Of a stretch of DNA of 5,618 nt, positions 1 to 5,376 are shown piece after piece. Every line of letters starts with the position of its first letter. The stretch's first letter is position 1. Source of the stretch: Bacteroidia bacterium (GTDB lineage Bacteria; Bacteroidota; Bacteroidia; Cytophagales; Cyclobacteriaceae); assembly GCA_012031955.1 (NCBI GenBank), contig JAAURZ010000195.1, positions 1 to 5,618 of the forward strand, given 5' to 3'. The position numbers and the translations under genes were made by a program. A model generated the notes under the pieces. It did no database searches, was not told where the DNA came from, and worked only from the letters and a program-made list of their open reading frames with translations.

Positions 1-231
1 CGCGTCGTTGCCGAGCTGGTTGGCCGGGAAGATCGTGATCTCGACATCGCCCTTGGTGCGCTCCTTGACCAGCTCGGCCATCTTCACCGCGGCGGCGTGC
101 TGACCGTCCGTGGTGTTGACGGCGTGGCCGAGCTTCAAGTTGAACTTGGCGGCGAAGGCCGCGGGCGCGAGGCAGGCCAGCGCTGCGGCGGCGGCGGTGC
201 AGGTCAGTGCGCGTCTGGAAAGTTTCATCAT
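1..231 (-). CDS. TRAP transporter solute-binding protein, DctP family (N-terminal part, runs off the window)
   Basis: This is the first 77 codons of a periplasmic substrate-binding protein of a TRAP transporter, which captures organic acids and passes them to DctQM-type membrane subunits. The start is one of two adjacent ATGs (231-229 or 228-226). A GGAG ribosome site lies 8 bases upstream of the first. Residues 1 to about 28 are a signal peptide: MMKLSRR, then an Ala/Leu-rich core ending AAFAA. The mature start contains KLGHAVNTTDGQHAAAVKMA, then ELVKERTKG and IFPANQLGND, which matches the N-terminal lobe of DctP proteins (LGH, then F-A-xLV-xx-T-G and xFPxxQLG). It lies 27 bp downstream of a 2-hydroxyacid dehydrogenase end on the same strand, a plausible organic-acid operon. 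High GC and a clear Shine-Dalgarno set it apart from the Bacteroidota genes on the right, so it probably belongs to another organism. The substrate cannot be told. Confidence 0.85.
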   Translation of the reverse strand, partial: MMKLSRRALTCTAAAAALACLAPAAFAAKFNLKLGHAVNTTDGQHAAAVKMAELVKERTKGDVEITIFPANQLGNDA

Positions 232-258
232 CGCTTTGTCTCCGTCGGTTTGAGTGGG

Positions 259-411
259 TCAGTTGGAAGGGGGCTTGAGAACGTTGATCAATGGCCGCCC
301 TGTGGCCAGTCGGGTGATGTTGTCGGCCATCGTCTGTTGGCGCCTCAGCACTGTCCCTGATGTCCAGCCGGACATGTGCGGTGTCATGACGACGTTGTCC
401 AAGGCCGCGGC
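259..411 (-). CDS. D-isomer-specific 2-hydroxyacid dehydrogenase, C-terminal fragment
   Basis: About 49 C-terminal residues of an NAD(P)-dependent D-2-hydroxyacid dehydrogenase, which interconverts 2-keto and D-2-hydroxy acids. The segment begins ALDNVVMTPHMSGWTSGT, where TPH carries the catalytic histidine of this family, and continues with a QQTMADNITRLATG helix and RPLINV, the usual end of the C-terminal return segment. The stop is TGA at 261-259. The rest of the enzyme (N-terminal catalytic part and Rossmann fold) is absent: upstream of about position 405 the same frame encodes a membrane antiporter instead. The gene is therefore cut at the junction rather than naturally short. GC-rich codons agree with the downstream dctP. 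It is clearly of this superfamily, but the exact substrate is unknown. Confidence 0.8.
   Translation of the reverse strand, partial: AAALDNVVMTPHMSGWTSGTVLRRQQTMADNITRLATGRPLINVLKPPSN
401..411. other. Probable chimeric junction between two genomes
   Basis: One open frame on the minus strand (609 down to 259) begins as a Na+/H+ antiporter and ends as a 2-hydroxyacid dehydrogenase. The change falls at three alanine codons (411-403), after LPPILY of the antiporter and before LDNVVMTPH of the dehydrogenase. The bases at 404-411 are the palindrome GCCGCGGC, and Ala codons are expected on both sides, so a short shared sequence could have joined two unrelated molecules. GC content, codon choice and ribosome-site style all change across this point. 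I infer an assembly or library chimera; a recent recombination is the less likely alternative. Confidence 0.7.
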
Positions 412-609
412 ATAAAGAATCGGGGGCAGGAAAATAAGGAACACAGTCTCCGGGTTGAGCGATACCTCGGGTAACCCCGGAACCAAACCGATCGCAATGC
501 CGGCGAAGACCAGCAGGATTGGATAGGGTATCCGTATTCGATCTGTAACCTCCGCCAGGGCCGTCACTACGGCCAAAAGCAGTATGATGATTTCTACGTC
601 GTGGTGCAT
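403..609 (-). CDS. CPA1-family Na+/H+ antiporter (NhaP type), N-terminal fragment
   Basis: About 69 N-terminal residues of a cation:proton antiporter of the CPA1 family, an inner-membrane exchanger for pH and sodium balance. It begins MHHDVEIIILLLAVVTALAE (first membrane helix), then RIRIPYPILLVFAGIAIGL (second helix, with the IPYPILLV-x-AG pattern typical of NhaP proteins), then a short loop and VFLIFLPPILYAAA. The LPP-ILY/F-xAA motif is a hallmark of the third helix in this family. Full proteins have around 400-550 residues with 10-12 helices; here it stops being an antiporter at about position 403. The start is ATG at 609-607, and the gene diverges from the SprB-like gene across a 143-bp AT-rich gap. 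I could not find a convincing promoter for it. The next family residue after AAA is usually Trp, but here Leu-Asp-Asn follows, marking the join. Confidence 0.8.
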
Positions 610-700
610 GTGAACTGATTCAGAAGGGTCTAAAATGGTGTATTAAAGCTTTAAATCAATCAGTGTAAATAGCTCTTTTTCAATTTAACATAGAATTAAT

Positions 701-730
701 TTTGAATAATTACTTTAATGCATATATTCG
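701..730 (+). promoter_or_regulatory. Bacteroidota-type promoter for the SprB-like gene
   Basis: TTTG at 701-704 and TATATTCG at 723-730 are separated by 18 bp. This fits the Bacteroidota primary-sigma consensus (TTTG, then TAnnTTTG about 17-23 bp later) with one mismatch in the second box. It predicts a transcript start near 735, about 18 bases before the TTG start codon at 753, with no other gene between. Confidence 0.55.
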
Positions 731-752
731 AATTCCATAGTTGAACTAAGCC

Positions 753-2663
753 TTGAGCCTAAGACATTACCTGCTAGTTGTCTATAGTTGGGTACTTGTT
801 GGAATGGCGCCGTGTCTTGGACAAACCAAGACGAAAACTATTGAGGTCGATGTGTCGAACACGACCTCATGTCAGTGCGCATTAAGTATCACCCTGAACC
901 AAATCAAGAAGGCGTCCACCTGCACGTCGGCAGATGGCAATATTGATATTGGTGTGTCGGGTGGTTCCGGTGCTTACACTTACAACTGGACCAACCAATC
1001 TGGTACGCAAGTCTCCACTTCCCAAGATCCGCAAAACCTCCTCCCTGGCTTTTACTTTCTTAGAGTAACAGACCAGGTGCTTGGTTGTGCCGGGCAACAA
1101 TATTACGAAGTGGCCTCCGATCTTTCCATTGGCGTGGCGGCAACGTTAAACACAAGTTGCATTACGCCCAACGGTACTATCACCGTCACCATGACTGGCG
1201 GGTCTGGCAACTTTACCTACGAGTGGACTTTTCCTGACAACAGCATCGTAACCACAAGGAACCTGTCCGCCCTGAAGTCAGCCACTTATGTACTGAAAGT
1301 GACAGACATTACGCGTGGCTGCTCCATTCAGAAGTCGGTTTCGGTGAAGTCACAAAACAGTCTTGCCACATCTCTGGTTCAGGTCACCCCCAATTCCTCG
1401 TGCAAGACCCCCAATGGCGGGGTCGATCTCGCAGTGAGCGGCGGCTCAGGATCTTATGCCTACTACTGGTACAACGCTGCACTCGGCGCCTATGTAAGCT
1501 ACACCCAGGATCTGCAAAACGTGCGCGGAGGTGACTACAGCATTTATGTGGTCGACAACGTATCTGGCTGCACCGCCTACACATCGGTGAGCGTGCCTGA
1601 AACCACTCAACCCCCGGCCTACCAACTGGAGGTTATACCCAACGACAACTGCAGCGCCCCATATTCCGGTGCAATTACGTTGACTCCTGCCGGCACGGGT
1701 CCGTATCGAGTCACCTGGTCCAACGGCAAAGACGTACTTCCGTCCACGTTGGCACTTACGGGTCTGGCGCCCGGCAAGTACGGATTCACACTCATCGACG
1801 ATGGTACAGGCTGCGTTGTGTCGCGGTCGTACCAAGGAGCCGATCCTGTGGTAATACCCGATGCATCGGTACCGGCGATAGCGGTCACAGTCAACCAGGT
1901 GCTGAACAACGGCAGTTGCTCTGCCCCAAACGGCGAAATAAAAATCACCGTCAATACAGGCGGCTACCCTTACACCATACAATGGACGGGGCCGAATGGA
2001 TACACATCGGAGAGCGAACACCTGACAAGCCTTGGCAGCGGCAAGTACACCGGTACGGTTCAGGTCACTTGTAACGAACCACCCACGATTGAGCCCCCGA
2101 CCATTGCCCTGCGAACGACCAACAACGAACCGCTGAGGGAGGTCTCGATAGCGCTGGAGTCATTCATATCCGACCCGAACAACAACCTCGATCTTTCGTC
2201 GGCTGCGGTCGTGAGCCAGCCGAAAAGCCAGGCAAAGGCAACCATTACGCCGGCTTACGAACTGCTGGTGGAATATCGGGGCATTACTTACAAGGGCACC
2301 GACGAGTTGACGCTCAGGGCGTGCGATTTGCTTGGCGCCTGCACGGAACAATCACTCAGCATCAACGTGGATGTGAGCGGCGACGTCATCGTCTTCAACG
2401 CTGTGTCGCCCACCAGTAGCGGCGACAACAAGTTCATGCGCATATTCAACCTGCCTCCGGATATCGGCAACCGTGTGTACATCTACAACAGATGGGGCGA
2501 CGTTGTTTATCATACCAGCAACTATGACAACGACGACGCCAGGCGGCGCTTTGAAGGCCTCAGCGACCATGGCAAGGAGTTGCCAACGGGTACATACTAC
2601 TACAAGATCGAAGTCGGCGACGGGCGCTCGGCACTCACAGGGTATTTGGCACTTAAGCAATAA
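753..2663 (+). CDS. Secreted SprB-repeat protein with T9SS type-B C-terminal sorting domain
   Basis: A 636-residue surface or secreted protein exported by the type IX system. The start is TTG at 753: an in-frame TAA lies at 747-749, and the first ATG (804) would remove the signal peptide. Residues 1-24 are that signal peptide, ending CLGQ. Five SprB-like beta-sandwich repeats of about 80 residues follow (roughly 45-123, 124-203, 204-288, 289-372, 373-443). Most show SxCxxPNG, then GGSGxYxYxW, a GxYxxxVxD strand and a late GC. Cysteine pairs C57/C112, C136/C190, C217/C273, C300/C354 and C388/C440 sit 52-56 apart, suggesting one disulfide per repeat. Residues 445-541 resemble an Ig/cadherin-like domain (FISDPNNNLDL, GTDELTLRACDLLGAC). 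Residues 544-636 are the gliding-motility-type CTD (VFNAVSP, IYNRWGDVVY, LPTGTYYYKI, GYLALKQ). The porP/sprF gene is 5 bp downstream. It is probably an adhesin; the ligand is unknown. Confidence 0.9.
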   Translation: MSLRHYLLVVYSWVLVGMAPCLGQTKTKTIEVDVSNTTSCQCALSITLNQIKKASTCTSADGNIDIGVSGGSGAYTYNWTNQSGTQVSTSQDPQNLLPGFYFLRVTDQVLGCAGQQYYEVASDLSIGVAATLNTSCITPNGTITVTMTGGSGNFTYEWTFPDNSIVTTRNLSALKSATYVLKVTDITRGCSIQKSVSVKSQNSLATSLVQVTPNSSCKTPNGGVDLAVSGGSGSYAYYWYNAALGAYVSYTQDLQNVRGGDYSIYVVDNVSGCTAYTSVSVPETTQPPAYQLEVIPNDNCSAPYSGAITLTPAGTGPYRVTWSNGKDVLPSTLALTGLAPGKYGFTLIDDGTGCVVSRSYQGADPVVIPDASVPAIAVTVNQVLNNGSCSAPNGEIKITVNTGGYPYTIQWTGPNGYTSESEHLTSLGSGKYTGTVQVTCNEPPTIEPPTIALRTTNNEPLREVSIALESFISDPNNNLDLSSAAVVSQPKSQAKATITPAYELLVEYRGITYKGTDELTLRACDLLGACTEQSLSINVDVSGDVIVFNAVSPTSSGDNKFMRIFNLPPDIGNRVYIYNRWGDVVYHTSNYDNDDARRRFEGLSDHGKELPTGTYYYKIEVGDGRSALTGYLALKQ

Positions 2664-2668
2664 CCGGT

Positions 2669-3577
2669 ATGAAACAGTTTTTGCAAGTGACGGTCCTGAG
2701 TTTATGCTTCGCGGTGCCAGGGCTGGCACAGGTCGATCCACTCCACGCGCAGTACCTGAATAACCCGCTGATGATAAACCCGGCATATTCGGGGCTTACC
2801 AAAGACTTCAACGCAAATGTCTCTTATCGCCGGCAGTGGTCCGGGTTTGAAGGCAGCCCCAACACAATCAGCGCCTCGGCGCACACCGCGATGACGGCAA
2901 ACCGCATGGGCATCGGTGTGTTGTTTGTAAGCGACCGCAGCGGCAACGCAACCAACACCGAAACTTATGCGACGTACGCCTATCGCATTTCGACCGGCAA
3001 GGCCACATTGTCGCTCGGCTTGCAGGCTGGGTTTGTGAATTTCAAAACCGACAACGATGCGCTCAATACGTACGATCCGACCGACCCCGCTTTTTCGCAA
3101 AATCAAAATGTGACGAAGCCAAGCATTGGCGCCGGCGCCATTCTGCACAACGACCGTTTCTTTATTGGTCTTTCGGTGCCGCAGATGCTGAAGATATACA
3201 GCACCTTCAATGAGTTTCAGAATGACGTCTATGTGCAGCACTATTACCTCTCGGCGGGCTATCTCATTTACTTTTCCCCGAAAATAAAATTCAAACCATC
3301 GATGCTGATGAGGGCGGTGCAGGGTGCTCCCTTATCTGTAGACGCAAACGCATCGCTGTTGTTCGACGATACGTTCTCTGCCGGCGTGCTCACGCGCAAC
3401 CTGAACACATACGGCATTATTCTACAGAGCCGCATCGGGAGGGACTATCGCTTCGGATACGTATTTGAGATGCCCACCAATAAATCCGTAGGGGCGCGGT
3501 TCACCACCCACGAACTAAGTTTCGGAATCAACGTAGCCATTTTCAAGGCGCATGAACTGTCGAAGTCAAATTTCTGA
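2669..3577 (+). CDS. Type IX secretion system membrane protein, PorP/SprF family
   Basis: A 302-residue outer-membrane beta-barrel protein of the PorP/SprF family. Residues 1-21 are a signal peptide (MKQFLQVTVL, then CFAVPGLAQ). The mature start has the family signature QYLNNPLMINPAYSG (28-42), followed by RRQWSGFEGSPNT (54-66) and the barrel strands MGIGVLFVSDRSG, ATLSLGLQAGFVNF, PSIGAGAILHNDRFFIGLSVPQ. Length is usual for the family (about 300). In Flavobacterium johnsoniae, SprF is needed for export of SprB, and type-B CTD cargo generally has a dedicated SprF-like partner encoded next to it. The 5-bp gap to the SprB-repeat gene and absence of a promoter between them say the same applies here. 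It is probably a paralogue dedicated to this cargo rather than the core PorP, since no other por genes are nearby. Confidence 0.92.
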   Translation: MKQFLQVTVLSLCFAVPGLAQVDPLHAQYLNNPLMINPAYSGLTKDFNANVSYRRQWSGFEGSPNTISASAHTAMTANRMGIGVLFVSDRSGNATNTETYATYAYRISTGKATLSLGLQAGFVNFKTDNDALNTYDPTDPAFSQNQNVTKPSIGAGAILHNDRFFIGLSVPQMLKIYSTFNEFQNDVYVQHYYLSAGYLIYFSPKIKFKPSMLMRAVQGAPLSVDANASLLFDDTFSAGVLTRNLNTYGIILQSRIGRDYRFGYVFEMPTNKSVGARFTTHELSFGINVAIFKAHELSKSNF

Positions 3578-3580
3578 CCT

Positions 3581-3598
3581 GCCGGTGACGTGATCGGC
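3581..3598 (+). terminator. Stem-loop just after the porP/sprF stop
   Basis: GCCGGT (3581-3586) and ATCGGC (3593-3598) can pair with one G-T wobble around a 6-base loop, three bases after the stop codon. No T tract follows (the next bases are AATAAAA), so intrinsic termination is doubtful. It may only protect the 3' end of the operon transcript. Confidence 0.3.
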
Positions 3599-3600
3599 AA

Positions 3601-3617
3601 TAAAAGGGAACCTTTTA
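3601..3617. repeat. Perfect 7-bp inverted repeat upstream of the PTPS gene
   Basis: TAAAAGG (3601-3607) and CCTTTTA (3611-3617) are perfect inverted copies around a GAA loop, 24 bp before the ATG of the PTPS gene. It could form a weak hairpin or be a protein-binding dyad. Its proximity to the preceding stem-loop also allows a role in ending the porP transcript. Function is unknown. Confidence 0.4.
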
Positions 3618-3641
3618 CCAATTATCCTGTTAATTTGGGGA

Positions 3642-4052
3642 ATGAAGATTAAGGTTTCCCGCAAGGAGCATTTCAACGCCGCCCATCGCTTGTTTAATCC
3701 CGCCTGGTCGGACGCGAAAAACGCCGAGGTATTTGGGAAGTGTAGTAACCCTAATTTTCATGGCCACAACTATGAGTTGATTGTGAGCGTGACGGGCGAA
3801 CCCAACGCTGACACCGGTTATGTGATGGATATGAAAGTGCTGAGCGACCTGATAAAGGCCAAGGTGCTCGCACGATTCGACCATAGAAACCTGAACCTCG
3901 ACACCGAACTATTTAGCAACCTCAATCCGACCGCTGAAAACATCGCCGTTGTCATCTGGACGCTGTTGAGGGACAGCATCGACAGCCATCTCGACATTAA
4001 AATTACGCTCTATGAGACAGAAAGAAATTTCGTTGAATATCCAGCCGGTTGA
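3642..4052 (+). CDS. 6-pyruvoyltetrahydropterin synthase / 6-carboxytetrahydropterin synthase family protein
   Basis: A 136-residue zinc enzyme of the PTPS/QueD family, which acts on 7,8-dihydroneopterin triphosphate. It yields 6-pyruvoyltetrahydropterin (tetrahydrobiopterin-type pterins) or 6-carboxytetrahydropterin (queuosine route). Zinc ligands are H15 (FNAAHRL), H40 and H42 (HGHNY). The catalytic cysteine is C34 in FGKCSNPNFHGHNY. FDHRNLN (79-85) carries the relay D80/H81, and E125 in YETERN anchors the pterin. The C-x5-HGH spacing and the surrounding wording resemble eukaryotic PTPS, whereas E. coli QueD has C-x3-HGH, so true PTPS activity is possible; databases often label such proteins QueD by default. 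ATG at 3642 is the only reasonable start. The last 41 bases overlap folE, whose product is the substrate. No other queuosine gene (queC, queE, queF) is visible here. Confidence 0.9.
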   Translation: MKIKVSRKEHFNAAHRLFNPAWSDAKNAEVFGKCSNPNFHGHNYELIVSVTGEPNADTGYVMDMKVLSDLIKAKVLARFDHRNLNLDTELFSNLNPTAENIAVVIWTLLRDSIDSHLDIKITLYETERNFVEYPAG

Positions 4053-4703
4053 CCCGGTTGCGCCGGATGAGTTTGACGACGACCACGTGGCTTCTGCCGA
4101 GGAGACTCCCTTAAGACAGGATGCGTTCGACATGGATGACGACGAAAAGATCGTTCGCATAGAAAAGCACTTCCGGGAAATAATGCACATACTCGGGCTC
4201 GACCTTTCCGACGACAGTCTCAATGGCACGCCGCACAGGGTGGCCAAGATGTACGTGAAGGAAGTTTTCAGCGGTCTCAATCCGAAAAACCGGCCGCACG
4301 CTCGCCTGTTCGACAACAAATACAATTATGACCAGATGCTGGTTGAAAAGGACATTACTTTTTATTCGCACTGCGAGCATCACTTTGTACCCATTTATGG
4401 CACCGCGCATGTCGCGTATTTTTCCGCAGGCAAGTAATCGGCCTTTCGAAGATCAACCGCATTGTGCAGTACTTCTCCAAGCGGCCGCAGGTACAGGAGC
4501 GGCTCACAGTACAGATAGGAAGGGAGATGCAACGGGTGCTGAAGACGGCCGACGTAGGGGTGGTGATCGACGCCAACCACATGTGCGTGGCTTCCAGGGG
4601 TGTAGGCGACACCAATAGCCGCACAGGCACTGCCTACTTCAGCGGCAAATTCAACGACGAGAACACGAAAAAGGAATTTCTCAACTACATCAACAGCAAG
4701 TAG
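4012..4703 (+). pseudogene. folE: GTP cyclohydrolase I, interrupted by a one-base deletion
   Basis: FolE turns GTP into 7,8-dihydroneopterin triphosphate, the first step of folate and pterin synthesis, as a cytosolic zinc enzyme. The first 141 codons give TPLRQDAF, HFREIMHILGLDLSDDSL, GTPHRVAKMYVKEVFSG and the zinc/active site HCEHHFVPI (C121, H123, H124), ending SAGK then TAA at 4435-4437. The next frame, from 4437, continues exactly where homologues do: IGLSKINRIVQYFSKRPQVQERL, then DANHMCVASRGV with H190 and third zinc ligand C192 (numbering of the restored protein). Restoring one G between 4434 and 4435 gives KVIGLSK and a 230-residue protein, normal for Bacteroidota. As written, the product lacks C192 and would be inactive. 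The start ATG lies inside the PTPS gene (41-bp overlap), suggesting translational coupling. Everything else is well conserved, so a sequencing error is more likely than a true pseudogene. Confidence 0.88.
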
Positions 4704-4761
4704 CACCGCCGAAATCTTTCGAAATCGGTTAAAAACCTACATTGACCCTCCTTTTTGGGCA

Positions 4762-4791
4762 TTTGTTCGCATTTTTATTATCATTAATTTG
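4762..4791 (+). promoter_or_regulatory. Bacteroidota-type promoter for the marR-family gene
   Basis: TTTG at 4762-4765 and TTAATTTG at 4784-4791 are 18 bp apart, the same spacing as the promoter at 701-730, with one mismatch to TAnnTTTG. Transcription would start near 4797, about 24 bases before the ATG at 4821. It lies in the 117-bp gap after folE, so the regulator appears to have its own transcript. Confidence 0.55.
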
Positions 4792-4820
4792 CCCGGTCGG
4801 CTTTACGAACAGCCCCTCAT

Positions 4821-5270
4821 ATGTCATTGGAAAAGGATATACAACAGCGCGAGTTCCGGAGTGAACACCAGAAAGCGCTGCTCAACCTGCTGTATACCAA
4901 CAACCACGTTGTGAGCCAGATGAACGACATGTTCAAGAACTATGAGGTGACCCGCCAGCAGTTTAACGTGTTGCGCATCTTGCGCGGTCAGTATCCCGGT
5001 CACGCGTCTGTCAACCTGATCAAGGAGCGCATGCTCGACAAAATGTCCGACGCTTCCCGCATCGTAGAGCGCCTGCGTGTGAAAGGATTCCTCACCCGCG
5101 AGCATTGCGAGAGCGATAAACGCGCCGTACAGGTTACAATTACCGAAAGCGGACTCGCCCTGCTCACCAAAATGGAAAACGACGTGGCGCAGCTCGACTC
5201 GCTGCTCAACAATCTCTCGGAAGATGAAACCCGGACGTTGAACGTTCTCCTTGAAAAAATACGTTCCTGA
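4821..5270 (+). CDS. MarR-family winged-helix transcriptional regulator
   Basis: A 149-residue DNA-binding regulator, of the usual MarR length (about 140-150). An N-terminal dimerisation helix (16-40, HQKALLNLLYTNNHVVSQMN) precedes YEVTRQQFNVLRILRG (41-56), the typical MarR helix before the winged helix. The recognition region is about 62-95, with DKMSDASRIVERLRVKGFLTR split as DKMSDASRIVE and RLRVKGFLTRE. The wing holds the family signature SDKRAVQVTITESG (98-111), followed by a long C-terminal dimerisation helix ending LLEKIRS. ATG at 4821 is the start, with an A/T-poor leader and no clear Shine-Dalgarno. MarR proteins usually repress themselves and a neighbour, often sensing phenolic or oxidative signals; here no efflux or stress gene is adjacent, so the target is unknown. 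Inverted TGTTCG/CGAACA copies flank its promoter and might be operators. Confidence 0.9.
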   Translation: MSLEKDIQQREFRSEHQKALLNLLYTNNHVVSQMNDMFKNYEVTRQQFNVLRILRGQYPGHASVNLIKERMLDKMSDASRIVERLRVKGFLTREHCESDKRAVQVTITESGLALLTKMENDVAQLDSLLNNLSEDETRTLNVLLEKIRS

Positions 5271-5318
5271 AATAGCCTCGGTTTTTTTATTTCTTTGGCT
5301 CAAATCGCTCCGAACAAC

Positions 5319-5337
5319 TTCCATGGCTTACATGGAA
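5319..5337. repeat. Perfect 7-bp inverted repeat upstream of aconitase
   Basis: TTCCATG (5319-5325) and CATGGAA (5331-5337) are perfect inverted copies around the 5-base loop GCTTA, in the gap between the marR-family gene and aconitase. No T tract follows on the plus strand, so it does not look like a terminator; the T run at 5282-5288 lies before it. It sits 13 bp upstream of TAGCTTTA (5350-5357), a possible but weak promoter box, so it could be an operator or a leader hairpin. Confidence 0.4.
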
Positions 5338-5376
5338 TGAAAAAATTAGTAGCTTTAAATCTCAAAATTAAGTCTT

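Noticed and set aside
97..360. 87-codon plus-strand open frame at the left end
   Set aside because: It is Gly-rich low-complexity sequence opposite the dctP and dehydrogenase genes, with no homology signal; a typical artefact of high GC.
259..609. A genuine fused antiporter-dehydrogenase protein
   Set aside because: Both parts are broken inside conserved domains (the third membrane helix; the missing NAD-binding fold), so the product could not fold as either. Composition also changes at the same point.
804..815. Lipoprotein cysteine at C21 of the SprB-like protein
   Set aside because: GMAPC does not fit the lipobox (L-[AS]-[GA]-C). Cleavage after CLGQ by signal peptidase I fits better, and T9SS cargo is not normally a lipoprotein.
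1446..2021. 191-codon antisense open frame inside the SprB-like gene
   Set aside because: It is rich in Arg, Cys and Val with no recognisable motif, lies fully opposite a well-supported gene and has no promoter or ribosome site that I can see.
2702..3241. 179-codon antisense open frame opposite porP/sprF
   Set aside because: It has no family resemblance and is fully explained as the reverse-strand shadow of a recognised PorP/SprF gene.
4426..4440. Programmed -1 ribosomal frameshift in folE
   Set aside because: A -1 shift at AAG would give the right protein, but GGCAAGTAA is not a slippery heptamer and I see no clear stimulatory hairpin directly after it. Known folE genes do not use frameshifting.
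4710..4737. Terminator after folE
   Set aside because: CGAAATC is present as a direct repeat (4710-4716, 4720-4726) and GGTT-AAA-AACC is a 4-bp hairpin, but the stem is too weak and has no T tract directly after it.
5240..5288. Intrinsic terminator at the end of the marR-family gene
   Set aside because: GAACGT/ACGTTC (5240-5245, 5261-5266) can pair, but this lies inside the coding end with a 15-base loop, and the seven-T run starts 16 bases later, so the geometry is wrong.
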